A stretch of 64,000 nucleotides of DNA from Paraburkholderia gardini (GCF_907164575.1 NZ_CAJQYY010000007.1:124001-188000); one strand, 5' to 3'; numbered from the stretch's first letter, positions 9,621 to 19,486 are shown. Translations and numbers: made by a program. The notes: generated by a model from the letters alone, not told the origin.

Positions 9621-10955
9621 GTGATCAATACATCAAGAAAGCGCCAGCAAGGCGCCGTCAGCGTGATCGTGGTGTTCGCGCTGGTCGCGCTCCTGGGCGT
9701 ACTCGGCCTCGCGATCGATTCAGGATTCGGCTATCTGATCCGTACGCGACTCGATGCCGCCGCGGATGGCGCCGCCCTGGCGGCGGGCCACGCAGTCACG
9801 CGGGGCGATAACCAGGCGGACCAGACCACGAATGCCCAGCAGGCCGCGGCGGCATTCTTTTCGGCTAACTATCCGGCTAATTTTCTGGGTTCCACGGCGT
9901 CGATGGACACGCCATCGATCACGTTTGCATCCGGAACCGTGACGATCGATGTTCAGGCACAGGCTCAGGTGCCCGTCAACTTCATGCAACTGTTCGGATT
10001 CAAGGTGTTGAACGTGTCGACGCATTCGGAGACTGTGCGCAGGGATCTGGACATGGCATTCATTGTCGACGTGACACAGTCGATGACCACGACCGCCGGC
10101 CAACCCGCGGCTGTCCGCGCAAACGCGATTTCGTTTCTGAATAACTTCGATATCTCGAACGATCGCGTCGCGCTCATGCACTTCGCGTACGGGACGGTCG
10201 TGGACGTGCCATACAAGACTGACAGTTCGCGTGGATTCGATCGGGCCGGCATGACGACCGCCATCAACAAGTATACGTTTGAGGGCAGCACGAATTCTTC
10301 CGAGGCGTTCTGGCAGGCACGCAACCAGATGAACGGCCTGACCAATCCATCCAGTTTGCGGGTGATTGTGTTCTTCTCCGACGGCGCGCCGAACAGTTTC
10401 TCGTCGCAATTTCAGAATAGCGTCGCTGGATGCGATGGCGCGGTAGGAACGGTTGCTAGCGGGGATGCGTCGAGCGGTACACCGACCGGTCTTTATCGCG
10501 CAGACCAGATCAGTCAGAAGGTAGCAAGTTGTTACGCGAGCAACGTTTCAAAGAATTTCATCAAACAGCTTCCAGCGTTTTACAACGCACACGACCCGAA
10601 CGACCAGACCTACCCGATCATCACCAGCAGCCCCCGGGTCGTCACGAACACACCGACGTACCAGAATATCAATCGCGCGTCGCGCAATCTGCTTGAAGCA
10701 ATGGCGGAGAATGCCCGCGCCAACAAGATCTTTGTGTTCACACTGGGTCTGGGGGTGCAATTGACGCAACCAGCAGGTCCCGACAACGAACTGGGTCAGG
10801 ATGTGCTCAAGTGCATGGCGAACACGTCCGATGCCCCCGCTCGTTGCTACAACGCCCAACAGCCGGTGGGCGTCTATTGCCATGCCGCAACCGCAGCCGA
10901 TCTGAAGCCCTGCTATGCACAGCTTGCTTCAGCGATTCTGCGTATCGCGCAATGA
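9621..10955 (+). CDS. TadG-like protein with von Willebrand factor A domain
   Basis: 444 residues from GTG 9621 (ACGGGGAC upstream). The N-terminal part is TadE/G-like: RQQGAVSVIVVFALVALLG, helix at about 12-32, then ADGAALAAG. From about residue 143 a VWA domain follows: DMAFIVDVTQSM, where the metal-site motif is D150-x-T152-x-S154 instead of the usual DxSxS, and FFSDGAPNSF as the second Asp segment. Multiple cysteines lie in the C-terminal 170 residues. TadG proteins are envelope-anchored; the VWA domain is thought to mediate adhesion or stabilise the pilus base. It is the last gene of the Tad operon; the next gene is on the other strand. Confidence 0.88.
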   Translation: MINTSRKRQQGAVSVIVVFALVALLGVLGLAIDSGFGYLIRTRLDAAADGAALAAGHAVTRGDNQADQTTNAQQAAAAFFSANYPANFLGSTASMDTPSITFASGTVTIDVQAQAQVPVNFMQLFGFKVLNVSTHSETVRRDLDMAFIVDVTQSMTTTAGQPAAVRANAISFLNNFDISNDRVALMHFAYGTVVDVPYKTDSSRGFDRAGMTTAINKYTFEGSTNSSEAFWQARNQMNGLTNPSSLRVIVFFSDGAPNSFSSQFQNSVAGCDGAVGTVASGDASSGTPTGLYRADQISQKVASCYASNVSKNFIKQLPAFYNAHDPNDQTYPIITSSPRVVTNTPTYQNINRASRNLLEAMAENARANKIFVFTLGLGVQLTQPAGPDNELGQDVLKCMANTSDAPARCYNAQQPVGVYCHAATAADLKPCYAQLASAILRIAQ

Positions 10956-11006
10956 GGTGGAGCGGTTTAGCACGGGCAAAACACCTGGGCGTTGCCGGTT
11001 CCGCGC

Positions 11007-12038
11007 TCACTCCCCGGCACGTTCCATCGCAGCCTGATACCTGCCCAAACACGCCTCACTATTCAAACGCGCGCGCTTGAGTAACGCTTTCTGCGCAACA
11101 GCAACGTTAGCGGCCAACCCTTTCCACGCCTGTAACGGCGGCTCCTGTAACGCCCGTCCGTAGGAAAAGCTCAGATTCCACGGCAAAGCCCCAAGCCGGT
11201 TCATCGCATCAAGATTCGCGGTAGCCTGCTCCGGTGTTTGCCCACCCGACAAGAACACCACGCCGGGCACCGCGGCTGGCACAGTCCGTTTAAGCACCCG
11301 CACCGTTTGACGCGCGACATCTTCAACCGATGCCTGCTCGCCTTTGGCCGCATCAGAACCCGCAATCACCATGTTCGGTTTGAGCAGCATATGCTCAAGC
11401 ACGACCGCATGCCGGTGCAGCGCGTGAAAGACCTCGTGTAGTACAGCCTCGGTCACTTCAAGGGAACGCGCGATCGTATGGTCGCCGTCCATCAGCACCT
11501 CGGGTTCGACGATGGGCACGATGCCCGCTTCCTGACAGATCGCCGCATAAGAGGCGAGGGCATCGGCATTCGCCTCGATGGCGAGCCGCCCAGGCAGTGT
11601 CGGCGAGATGTTGTACACCGCGCGCCACTTGGCAAAGCGCGCGCCTTGTTTTTTGTACCCGGCCAGCCGTTGAGCGAGTCCGTCGAGCCCTTGGGTGATT
11701 TCGTCGCCAGGTGCATGTGCAAGCGGGATCTTGCCAAGATCGACCTTGATGCCCGGCACGATGCCCTGCGAGGCGGCCAGTTCCGGCAGCGGCGTGCCCT
11801 TGCTGGAGTGTTGCCCCAGCGTTTCTTCATACAGGATGACACCGCTGATGTATTCGCCAAGGCCTGATGTCGAAAACAACAGGTCGCGCCATGCGCGGCG
11901 GTATTCCTCGTTCGACTCGATGCCGATGGTCTTGAAGCGTTTCGCGATTGTCGGTCCGCTCTCGTCGGCGGCCAGCAATCCCTTGCCCGGTTTGACCATG
12001 GCATCGACGGTGTTCTGAAGCTCGCTTGCAGTGCTCAT
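11007..12038 (-). CDS. class I fructose-bisphosphate aldolase
   Basis: 343 residues from ATG 12038, which has a GGGAGGGA ribosome site; the open frame continues upstream but without family similarity. Eukaryote-type class I aldolase: KGLLAADES near the N-terminus, SNEEYRRAWRDLLF, and the Schiff-base lysine in LLKPNMVIAG, then LSGGQTPEQATANLDAMN. It cleaves fructose 1,6-bisphosphate to dihydroxyacetone phosphate and glyceraldehyde 3-phosphate in the cytosol and works in gluconeogenesis as well. Length matches the family (about 340-360). It is convergent with the Tad operon and appears to be transcribed alone. Confidence 0.95.
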   Translation of the reverse strand: MSTASELQNTVDAMVKPGKGLLAADESGPTIAKRFKTIGIESNEEYRRAWRDLLFSTSGLGEYISGVILYEETLGQHSSKGTPLPELAASQGIVPGIKVDLGKIPLAHAPGDEITQGLDGLAQRLAGYKKQGARFAKWRAVYNISPTLPGRLAIEANADALASYAAICQEAGIVPIVEPEVLMDGDHTIARSLEVTEAVLHEVFHALHRHAVVLEHMLLKPNMVIAGSDAAKGEQASVEDVARQTVRVLKRTVPAAVPGVVFLSGGQTPEQATANLDAMNRLGALPWNLSFSYGRALQEPPLQAWKGLAANVAVAQKALLKRARLNSEACLGRYQAAMERAGE

Positions 12039-12149
12039 CGCGTATCCCTCCCTGACGTCGGTATGGACAGGTTCACGTGTGCAGCATACTCCCGGCGCGC
12101 CATCCATCTGCGAAAACGCTACAAGAAGCGCGGTCTCGTCGATGCACCG

Positions 12150-12656
12150 TCAGCCGGGCTGGCCACGCACGAGGTCGCGATGTGTCAGGTAAAGGCGCAG
12201 ATCGAACTCGGTCTGATGGTAACCCGGTTGCATGAATTCACAGAGGCGGTAAAACGCCTTGTTATGTTCGCTTTCCTTCAGATGTGCAAGCTCATGCACA
12301 ACGATCATGCGGAGGAATTCTGGTGCGGTATCCCTGAACAGTGAAGCGATGCGGATTTCCTTTTTCGATTTGAGCTTGTTGCCCTGTATGCGCGAAATCG
12401 TCGTATGCAGCCCGAGCGCGTGCCGCAGTACGTCCAGTTTGCTGTCGTAGATGACCTTGTCGATCTGCGGGCCGTTGCGGATGAATTCGCGCTTCAGGTC
12501 CGCGCAATAGTCGTATAGCGCGCGGTCGGTCTGTACGGCATGCCGGTTCGGATATCGCTCGTCAAGATACGCACCGAGTTGCTGTTCAGCGATCAGCCGG
12601 CGCACCTTGTCCTGGAGCGCCGTCGGGTACGCGCTCAGGTATTTCAGATTCTGCAT
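12150..12656 (-). CDS. YgjP-like (M48-type) metallopeptidase domain protein
   Basis: 168 residues from ATG 12656 (MQNLKYLSAYP). The zinc motif HELAHLKESEHNKAFYRL near residue 120 is the HExxH plus downstream His/Glu layout of the YgjP/DUF45 metallopeptidase family. An upstream in-frame ATG at 12737 would add 27 Arg-rich residues without family support. Function in the cell is not established for the family. The protein is shorter than E. coli-type YgjP in the N-terminal half. It is divergent from the acyl-CoA dehydrogenase gene across a 303-base gap. Confidence 0.82.
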   Translation of the reverse strand: MQNLKYLSAYPTALQDKVRRLIAEQQLGAYLDERYPNRHAVQTDRALYDYCADLKREFIRNGPQIDKVIYDSKLDVLRHALGLHTTISRIQGNKLKSKKEIRIASLFRDTAPEFLRMIVVHELAHLKESEHNKAFYRLCEFMQPGYHQTEFDLRLYLTHRDLVRGQPG

Positions 12657-12824
12657 GATGGGGCGGGCGTTTCGGTTTCGGGCGAAGGGTTGCCCATATT
12701 GTACCGGTCGTGCCCGGGCGCGCCGGCGCTCACACATTGAAGAGACCGTTGCACGCCGGCTAGCGTAAACGAGTAGTTCCAGCGGGTTCCCGTTTTTGCC
12801 GTCACGCGATACACTCGATTTGAA

Positions 12825-12840
12825 ACGAACGATCGTTCGT
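12825..12840. promoter_or_regulatory. 16-bp perfect palindrome, probable TetR-type operator
   Basis: ACGAACGATCGTTCGT is a perfect 16-bp palindrome in the 303-base gap between the divergent peptidase and acyl-CoA dehydrogenase genes. A TTGAAA (12820-12825) overlaps its left end and could be a -35 element for the rightward operon. Palindromes of the ACGAACG/CGTTCGT kind are typical of TetR-family repressors, many of which control fatty-acid genes. No tetR gene is in the window. The rest of the gap (12657-12959) shows nothing else convincing. Confidence 0.55.
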
Positions 12841-12959
12841 AAATTGCCGCAACCCCCTGATTGCGTTCATCTGCGCGCCGTCGCCCGATTGATGCGTGGG
12901 CGGCAGACCTGACGACACACCGCCAGCGCCGATGATCCAGCCGCCTGGAGACATCAACC

Positions 12960-14789
12960 TTGAGTCTGCTTCTATCCCGCCGTGACATCGAATTCATCCT
13001 CTACGAATGGCTCGATGCAACCGCGCTTGCGAACGCACCGCGCTATGCCGCGCATGGTCGCGATACGTTCGATGCCGTGCTCGACACCTGCGAACGGATG
13101 GCAGCCGACCTGTTCGCCAGCCACCATGCTAAAGGCGATCGCCATGAGCCTCAATTCGACGGCGAGAAAGTCACGCTGATTCCGGAAGTCGCCACGGCGT
13201 TGAAAGCGTTCGCGGACGCCGGCCTGATCGCGGCAGGGCAGGACGAAGCGCTTGGCGGCATGCAGTTGCCGAAACTCGTCGAACTCGCGGCTTTCGCGTA
13301 TTTTCAGGCGGCCAATATTGCCACGGCGGCGTATCCGTTTCTGACCATCGGCAACGCGAACCTGCTGCTTGCACATGGAAGCGAGGCGCAGATCGACGCG
13401 TTCGTGCGACCCCAGATGGACGGTCGCGCGTTCGGCACGATGTGCCTGTCGGAGCCGCAGGCGGGATCGTCGCTGTCGGATATCGCCACGCGCGCCAATT
13501 ACGAGGGCGAATCGCCATTCGGTGCGCAGTACCGGCTGACCGGCAACAAGATGTGGATCTCGGGCGGCGATCACGAACTCACGGACAACATCGTGCATCT
13601 GGTGCTCGCGAGGACGCCCGACGCGGATGGCCGGTTCGTGCCGGGCACGCGCGGCATTTCGCTCTTTATCGTGCCGAAGTACCTGGTTCGCGAAGACGGC
13701 ACGCGCGGCGAGCGCAACGATGTCGCGCTTGCCGGCCTGAACCACAAGATGGGGTATCGCGGCACCACGAACTGCCTGCTGAATTTCGGCGAAGGCACCC
13801 GTTTTCGCCCGATGGGACGCGCGGGCGCCGTGGGCTATCTGGTCGGCGAGGCGCATCGCGGGCTTGCGTACATGTTCCACATGATGAACGAAGCGCGTAT
13901 CGGTGTCGGTCTTGGTGCGGCCGCGCTCGGTTACACCGGCTATCTGCACGCGCTCGATTACGCGCGCACCCGTTCGCAGGGACGACCCGTCGGCCCGCTC
14001 GGCAAGGACGCCGGGTCGCCGCAGGTGCGTATCGCGGAGCATGCCGACGTCAAGCGCATGTTGCTTGCGCAGAAGTCGTATGTGGAAGGCGGCCTCGCGT
14101 TGAACCTGTACTGCGCGAAGCTCGTCGACGAAGAGCGCACGGGCGCGACGCCGGATGAGCGGGAAGCGGCCACGCTGCTACTCGGTATCCTGACGCCGAT
14201 CGCGAAAAGCTGGCCGTCGCAATGGTGCCTGGCGGCGAACGATCTGGCGATCCAGGTGCACGGCGGCTACGGCTACACGCGCGATTACAAGGTCGAACAG
14301 CTGTATCGCGACAACCGGCTCAATCCCATTCATGAAGGCACGCACGGCATTCAGGCGCTCGATCTGCTGGGTCGCAAGGTGACGCTCGATGATGGCGCTG
14401 CGCTGCGTGCGCTGGTCGCCACGATCGCGCGGACAGTGACGCGCGCCAGCGACTGCACGGATCCGGAATGGCAACGTGCGGGCGAAACGCTCAACCAGAA
14501 GTGGTCGCGGATCGTGACGGCTACGCAACGCTTGTGGTCGGCGGGCGACCCGCGCGTGACGCTGGCCAACGCGAGCGTCTATCTGGAGGCGTTCGGCCAC
14601 GCAGTGCTTGCGTGGATCTGGCTCGATCAGGCACTCGTCGCACACGGGAAGGCGGGTGACTTCTACGATGGCAAGCGCGCGGCGGCGCGTTATTTCGTGC
14701 GCTGGGAACTGCCGAAGATCGATGCGCAACTGGATCTGCTTGAAAGCCTCGATACAACGACACTCGATATGAAGGACGCGTGGTTCTGA
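12960..14789 (+). CDS. acyl-CoA dehydrogenase (long type)
   Basis: 609 residues from TTG 12960 (ribosome site TGGAGA about 11 bases upstream; no better start nearby). Order of parts: N-terminal extension (1-75), acyl-CoA dehydrogenase N-terminal helical domain, middle beta domain with MCLSEPQAGSSLSDI and GNKMWISGGDHE, C-terminal domain with VHGGYGYTRDYKVEQLYRD and IHEGTHGIQALDLLGRK, where the Glu of HEGT is the usual catalytic base position, then a C-terminal extension. It oxidises acyl-CoA to 2-enoyl-CoA with FAD. The ~600-residue form is common in proteobacteria. It is followed by an SDR gene 50 bases on, suggesting a fatty-acid or related acyl-CoA oxidation pair. Confidence 0.93.
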   Translation: MSLLLSRRDIEFILYEWLDATALANAPRYAAHGRDTFDAVLDTCERMAADLFASHHAKGDRHEPQFDGEKVTLIPEVATALKAFADAGLIAAGQDEALGGMQLPKLVELAAFAYFQAANIATAAYPFLTIGNANLLLAHGSEAQIDAFVRPQMDGRAFGTMCLSEPQAGSSLSDIATRANYEGESPFGAQYRLTGNKMWISGGDHELTDNIVHLVLARTPDADGRFVPGTRGISLFIVPKYLVREDGTRGERNDVALAGLNHKMGYRGTTNCLLNFGEGTRFRPMGRAGAVGYLVGEAHRGLAYMFHMMNEARIGVGLGAAALGYTGYLHALDYARTRSQGRPVGPLGKDAGSPQVRIAEHADVKRMLLAQKSYVEGGLALNLYCAKLVDEERTGATPDEREAATLLLGILTPIAKSWPSQWCLAANDLAIQVHGGYGYTRDYKVEQLYRDNRLNPIHEGTHGIQALDLLGRKVTLDDGAALRALVATIARTVTRASDCTDPEWQRAGETLNQKWSRIVTATQRLWSAGDPRVTLANASVYLEAFGHAVLAWIWLDQALVAHGKAGDFYDGKRAAARYFVRWELPKIDAQLDLLESLDTTTLDMKDAWF

Positions 14790-14839
14790 GACGCTGGCCG
14801 GTCTCGCGCCAGGGCTAAAAACATCAAATGGAGACAGAC

Positions 14840-15622
14840 ATGGGTTTCATCGAACGATTGTTCGACCTGAGCGGCAAGAGCGCGCTCGTGACTGGCGGTT
14901 CACGCGGGCTTGGGCTGCAGATTGCCCGTGCGCTGGGCGGTGCCGGCGCGCGGGTGATGATTTCCGCGCGCAAGGTCGACGAACTGCGTAACGCGCAGGC
15001 GCAACTGAAGGAATACGGCATCGACGTCGAGTATGCCGTGGCCGACACCGCCCGCGACGACCAGATCGCGAGCCTTGCCGACGAAGCGCTCGGTCGCCTC
15101 GGACGTATCGACATTCTGGTGAACAACGCCGGTGCGACGTGGGGTGCGAAAGCGGAAGACCATCCGGTCGAGGCGTGGGACAAGGTTTTCAACCTGAACA
15201 TTCGCGGGCTCTTTCTGCTCACGCAGCGCATCGGCAAGCGCTCGATGATTCCGAACGGTAGCGGACGGGTGATCAACGTGGCGTCGATTGCCGGCTTGCG
15301 CGGCAATCCGCCCGGCGCGATGAACACGATCGCCTATAACAGCAGCAAGGGCGCGGTGGTCAATTTCACGCGCGCGCTGGCGGGCGAGTGGGGGCAATAC
15401 GGCATCACCGTGAACGCGATCGCGCCAGGCTTCTTTCCATCGAAGATGACACACGGCCTGCTCGAACAGATGGGTGCCGAAACCGTGGCCGCGCAGGCGC
15501 CGCTGCGGCGTCTCGGGACGGACACGGATCTGCATGGCGCGGCGCTTCTCTTTGCCTCGGAAGCGGGCCGGCATATCACCGGGCAGATCCTGGCAGTCGA
15601 TGGCGGCGTGAGCGCCGTGTGA
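14840..15622 (+). CDS. short-chain dehydrogenase/reductase
   Basis: 260 residues from ATG 14840, chosen because a TGGAGA ribosome site lies six bases upstream and overlaps the alternative ATG at 14828. Classical SDR: nucleotide motif VTGGSRGLGLQIA (about 15-27), NNAG at about 95, active-site Tyr and Lys in YNSSK (about 165) and the C-terminal GQILAVDGG. It is an NAD(P)-dependent oxidoreductase of unknown substrate. Placed right after the acyl-CoA dehydrogenase gene, it may act on a hydroxyacyl- or oxoacyl-CoA; that is inference from position only. Confidence 0.92.
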   Translation: MGFIERLFDLSGKSALVTGGSRGLGLQIARALGGAGARVMISARKVDELRNAQAQLKEYGIDVEYAVADTARDDQIASLADEALGRLGRIDILVNNAGATWGAKAEDHPVEAWDKVFNLNIRGLFLLTQRIGKRSMIPNGSGRVINVASIAGLRGNPPGAMNTIAYNSSKGAVVNFTRALAGEWGQYGITVNAIAPGFFPSKMTHGLLEQMGAETVAAQAPLRRLGTDTDLHGAALLFASEAGRHITGQILAVDGGVSAV

Positions 15623-15682
15623 CGGGTTGCGTCGGCTGACGTGGCAAAATAGCGCCGCGTGTAACTTTCAGGACTTCAGCCT

Positions 15683-16933
15683 TTGCAACAGATCCGCAAA
15701 CGCGTGAGCGCATCGCCATCGTCTGCATCGGCCGTTGACTACGGGCTGTGGGCCTTGACTTTCAGCTACGTGCTGAGCCAGTTCTTCCGCAGCTATATCG
15801 CGGTGATTTCCACCCAGCTTATCGACAGTTTCCAGTTTTCGCCGCAGATGTTCGGCTGGTTTGCCGGCGCGTTCTTTCTCGTTTTTTCGCTCGCGCAGTT
15901 ACCGGTCGGCCTTCTTTTCGACCGTTTTGGCGTTCGTCTGCCGACGGTCGCGCTCATGGCCGTCGGCACTGTTTCGGCCGTATTGCTGTCGTTCACGTCG
16001 AACGTGACGCTCGCGATCGTCGCGCAGGCAGGCATGGGTATCGGCTGCGCGCCGATCTTCATGGGCCTGCTGAACCATGTGCTGCGAACCGGGCACGGTC
16101 ATCGCAACGTCCGTGCGGTTACGACGGCGAGTGCCATCGGCATGGCCGGGGCGCTGCTCGCCGCGTTTCCGCTGAGCCGCGCGACGGCCAGTTTCGGCTG
16201 GCGTCCCGTGATGGCGACGGCCGCGTTCGCGATGCTGTGCGCGACGCTCGCCGTGTTGTGTTTCGTGCGTCGCGGCGATAACGTCGCGCAGACACGAAAG
16301 ACGGACAGGATGGCGCAGGCACAGCCGCCAGCCAGCGGTTCGACGCGTTTCTGGACGCTCATGCCGGCGTGTCTTGCCCTGTCGGTCGGCAGCACGTTCC
16401 GGACGTCGTGGGGCGGCCCCTATCTTGCTGACGTATTCGGCTTCGATGTGATCGCGCGTGGAAATGCGATGACGGTGACGAGTATCGTCGCCATCGCGGC
16501 ATCGTTCTGCGTGCCGGTCGCGGTCCGTTACTGGGCGCCGAAAACGATTTCTTCGGTGTGGCTGCTGGCGGGTCTCGCCGCTGCGCTGCTGCTTGCGTTC
16601 AGCCCTGGCGAAAGCGCGGTGCTGAGCGTCGTGCTGCTCTGCGTGCTGTTCTCGGTCGGATCGATTCATCCGCTCGTGATGTCGCAGGCGCGCGCGATCA
16701 TTCCCCCGCATCGACTCGGACTGAGCCTGGGGCTGCTCAACAGCATGGTGTTTCTCGGTATCGCGCTGACGAGCAGCTGCTTCGGCTGGATTACCGGGCA
16801 TGCCCGGGCAGCGGGGCTATCGGATGCGGCGCTGTATGAGCGGCTCTTTCTGTTCACCGCCATCCCGCTCGCGCTGGGCACGGCGATCTATCGCTTCAGC
16901 CCGGTCGTGCCCCCGCATCAGGACGACGCGTAG
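15683..16933 (+). CDS. MFS transporter
   Basis: 416 residues from TTG 15683; GTG 15704 is an alternative start. About twelve hydrophobic segments in two halves, with the MFS loop motif after helix 2, GLLFDRFGVRLPTV, and a central hydrophilic loop near residues 200-222. It resembles the nitrate/sugar-phosphate-type antiporter branch (FRSYIAVISTQL at the start) but the substrate cannot be named. It lies 60 bases after the SDR on the same strand, possibly in the same transcript. Confidence 0.88.
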   Translation: MQQIRKRVSASPSSASAVDYGLWALTFSYVLSQFFRSYIAVISTQLIDSFQFSPQMFGWFAGAFFLVFSLAQLPVGLLFDRFGVRLPTVALMAVGTVSAVLLSFTSNVTLAIVAQAGMGIGCAPIFMGLLNHVLRTGHGHRNVRAVTTASAIGMAGALLAAFPLSRATASFGWRPVMATAAFAMLCATLAVLCFVRRGDNVAQTRKTDRMAQAQPPASGSTRFWTLMPACLALSVGSTFRTSWGGPYLADVFGFDVIARGNAMTVTSIVAIAASFCVPVAVRYWAPKTISSVWLLAGLAAALLLAFSPGESAVLSVVLLCVLFSVGSIHPLVMSQARAIIPPHRLGLSLGLLNSMVFLGIALTSSCFGWITGHARAAGLSDAALYERLFLFTAIPLALGTAIYRFSPVVPPHQDDA

Positions 16934-16998
16934 CTAGCGGCGGGCAGTCGACCGTTCGCGTGACGTCAGGCTCCTGATGCTACATACGTGAGGCGGCG

Positions 16999-17766
16999 CT
17001 AAGGTTTGGGCAGCGACTGCGCGAGACTGATCAGGTTCTGCGGCACGACGCGGATGATGCCGTTACGCGGGCTGTCGATATCGGCGATGAGCATGATCGA
17101 CAGCGAGACGACGAGCGGCATGACGAGCAGAAAGCGGGCTCTGGCCGTTCCGGTACGCGAGCCGTAACCGACCAGCAGATTGCAGAACAGCCCGATGATG
17201 ACCAGCAGCGTCCAGGCGGCAAAGGGCACACGGTTCCACCAGGCGGCCTGTGTGTAGCCTTGCGCGTTGATCACGTCGTTCATGCCGGCGACCGCAAGCG
17301 CGGTGACCGGATTCGGCTGGGCAGCGGCGCCGGTGCGCACGGCCGTCCACATATCCGCTTCGAACTGCGTCGTGGTCGCGTCGATCTGCGCGAGTTCCTG
17401 TGGATCGCGGGTCCGGTAGTTCTGGATGCGCTGGTCCAGATACTTCAGCAGGAGCGCACGGGTTGCCGCCGCTTCCTGGGCCGGCAGCAGGTCGGCCCGC
17501 AGGAACTCGGTGCCGATTGCGTTGGCTTCCTCTTCCTCGTAGTTCTTGCGCTGGTCGTAACGTCCGACGGCCATCGAAAGACTGAAGCCGATCACGAGCG
17601 CGAGAAGTGTCAGCGTCGCGGACTGGACGACGCTGAAGTCGTCGCGGGACGCGTCATCGAGGGGCTTTTTGCCGCGCAGGACGGTGGCGCCGATCCATGC
17701 CGCAAGCGACATCAGCACCATCGTGGCCAGGAAGAAAAAAAGCGGGTGACTGACAAGTTGTTCCAT
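16999..17766 (-). CDS. DUF4239 (bestrophin-like) membrane protein
   Basis: 255 residues from ATG 17766 (AGGAGAAACC ribosome site). Hydrophobic segments near residues 8-28, 50-68, 185-205 and 212-232, and a conserved soluble region between the second and third (YDQRKNYEEEEANAIGTEFLRADLL), which is characteristic of DUF4239 proteins, distantly related to bestrophin channels. Function unknown. It follows the phospholipase D gene on the same strand with a 166-base gap. Confidence 0.85.
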   Translation of the reverse strand: MEQLVSHPLFFFLATMVLMSLAAWIGATVLRGKKPLDDASRDDFSVVQSATLTLLALVIGFSLSMAVGRYDQRKNYEEEEANAIGTEFLRADLLPAQEAAATRALLLKYLDQRIQNYRTRDPQELAQIDATTTQFEADMWTAVRTGAAAQPNPVTALAVAGMNDVINAQGYTQAAWWNRVPFAAWTLLVIIGLFCNLLVGYGSRTGTARARFLLVMPLVVSLSIMLIADIDSPRNGIIRVVPQNLISLAQSLPKP

Positions 17767-17932
17767 GCACGGTTTCTCCTGAACGCTGACCGGTTTCCGC
17801 CACCGCCCATCCATGTCGACCTCGCGACTACGCGGCTGCGGCGCCCAGGCAGTGTACCGGACGCGCGTGCCGCCGGGAACGCAAACCGTGCCCGGTATCG
17901 ATCGTGAGGCGGGTTGAGTGGCCGACCGTTGT

Positions 17933-19486
17933 CTACAGTTGCGATTCGATCGGCAGCAGGCCGAGGAACCAGATGCCGATGCGTTTCATCGTGGACACGT
18001 CGGGTTCGTCGAGTTCCTTCACCGTGCCGTCGGCTGCCGTATCGATCCACACGATCCGGCTCTTGCCGTTCGCATCCTTGCGTTCTTCGAGCCGCCACGC
18101 GATCTGGTCGAGTTTGGGCTCGAGCCCGTCCACCACTTCGGCTGCAATCGCTGCGCTCTGGCAGTAGACGCCGATTTCCGTGTTGAGCGTGATGGACCGC
18201 GGGTCGAGATTCATCGACCCGATGAAGATGCTCTTTCTGTCGAACACATAGGTCTTGGCGTGCAGCGAGGCCTTTGACGATCCGAGTATCGATTTCTTCT
18301 TCGCTTTCGGGTCTTCGCTGGCGGCGGGCTTCAGCTCGTACAGATGCACGCCCGCATCCAGCAAGTCCTTGCGGTAGCGCTGGTATCCGGCGTGCACCGC
18401 GGCGACATCGGTGGCCGCGAGCGAGTTGGTCAGGATCGTCACGCGCACGCCGCGCGCGGTCAGGGAGCGAATCCACTTGACGCCCTTCTTGCCGGGGACG
18501 AAGTACGGTGAGACGATCAGCATCTCCTTGTCCGGCGTGATGCTGAGCGCGTTGAACTGGGACAGCAGATGACCTTCGGGATCGTCGGGCGAACGGGTGA
18601 TCTTGGCGGGGTCGTCGTAGAGCAGCGTCGCTTTTCCCCATGAAAACTTCGCACCATGTGTGGCGACCAGGTCGGCCAGACGCTGCTTCACCTGCATCAC
18701 GTACGGCGAGTTTTCGTACGAGGCGACCGATGCCGCCAGTTTCGTGCGGTAGTTTGCGAGCGCGTCGGGGGCAGCGGGATGACCGGTCAGCGATTCGATG
18801 GGATAGGCGGCTTCGGAATTCCAGAACTGGTCGAACGCCATGGACACCTTATGGACGACCGGTCCGAACGTCAGCACATCGAGATCGCCAAACGACACGT
18901 CGTTCGATGCGCCGAAGTATTCGTCGCCGATATTGCGACCGCCGAGAATCGCCGCCTGGTTGTCCGCGATGATCGCCTTGTTGTGCATGCGCCGGTTGAT
19001 ACGGCTGAATTCGAGCGCGGAGCCGAGTGTCTTGAAGGTGCGGCTTGCCACCGGGTTGAAGAGCCGGACCTGCACGTTCGGGTGCGAGGCGATGGCGAGC
19101 AGGACATTGTCGTCCGCGCCGGTGCCGAGGTCGTCGAGCAGCACACGCACCCGCACGCCCCGGTCGGCCGCCGCGAGGACGGCGCTTGCCAGCTCCTGTC
19201 CCGTCTGGTCGTTGTGCCAGATGTAGTACTGCAGATCGAGCGTGCGATCGGCCTTCGCGGTGAGCACGATGCGGGCAAGGAGCGCATCGACACCGGTGGA
19301 CAGCAGGTGAAACGCGTTTTCACCCGGATGTTGTTGTGCCTGCGGCACGAGCATCGTGCCGAGACGTGTGGTGTCCGTGTCGTAGAGCGCGTGCGACTCC
19401 ACGCGACTGGACTGCGGCGGCAGACCCGCACAGGCCGACAGCAGCGCGACAAGAAAAACCACGAGGGTGGCGCGAAACGTTGTCAT
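17933..19486 (-). CDS. phospholipase D / cardiolipin synthase-like lipoprotein
   Basis: 517 residues from ATG 19486, selected for its GGAGG site ten bases upstream; two further in-frame ATGs upstream lack one. Lipoprotein signal ends with lipobox LSAC. Two HKD catalytic motifs are present: HNKAIIADNQAAILGGRNIG in the first half and HAKTYVFDRKSIFIGSMN in the second, the pair needed for PLD-type phosphatidyl transfer or hydrolysis. The lipid anchor places it on the periplasmic face, like ClsC-type or YmdC-type enzymes. Role in phospholipid metabolism is inferred. A RGACCAARGYCS box (19573) lies 87 bases upstream but is oriented away. Confidence 0.92.
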   Translation of the reverse strand: MTTFRATLVVFLVALLSACAGLPPQSSRVESHALYDTDTTRLGTMLVPQAQQHPGENAFHLLSTGVDALLARIVLTAKADRTLDLQYYIWHNDQTGQELASAVLAAADRGVRVRVLLDDLGTGADDNVLLAIASHPNVQVRLFNPVASRTFKTLGSALEFSRINRRMHNKAIIADNQAAILGGRNIGDEYFGASNDVSFGDLDVLTFGPVVHKVSMAFDQFWNSEAAYPIESLTGHPAAPDALANYRTKLAASVASYENSPYVMQVKQRLADLVATHGAKFSWGKATLLYDDPAKITRSPDDPEGHLLSQFNALSITPDKEMLIVSPYFVPGKKGVKWIRSLTARGVRVTILTNSLAATDVAAVHAGYQRYRKDLLDAGVHLYELKPAASEDPKAKKKSILGSSKASLHAKTYVFDRKSIFIGSMNLDPRSITLNTEIGVYCQSAAIAAEVVDGLEPKLDQIAWRLEERKDANGKSRIVWIDTAADGTVKELDEPDVSTMKRIGIWFLGLLPIESQL

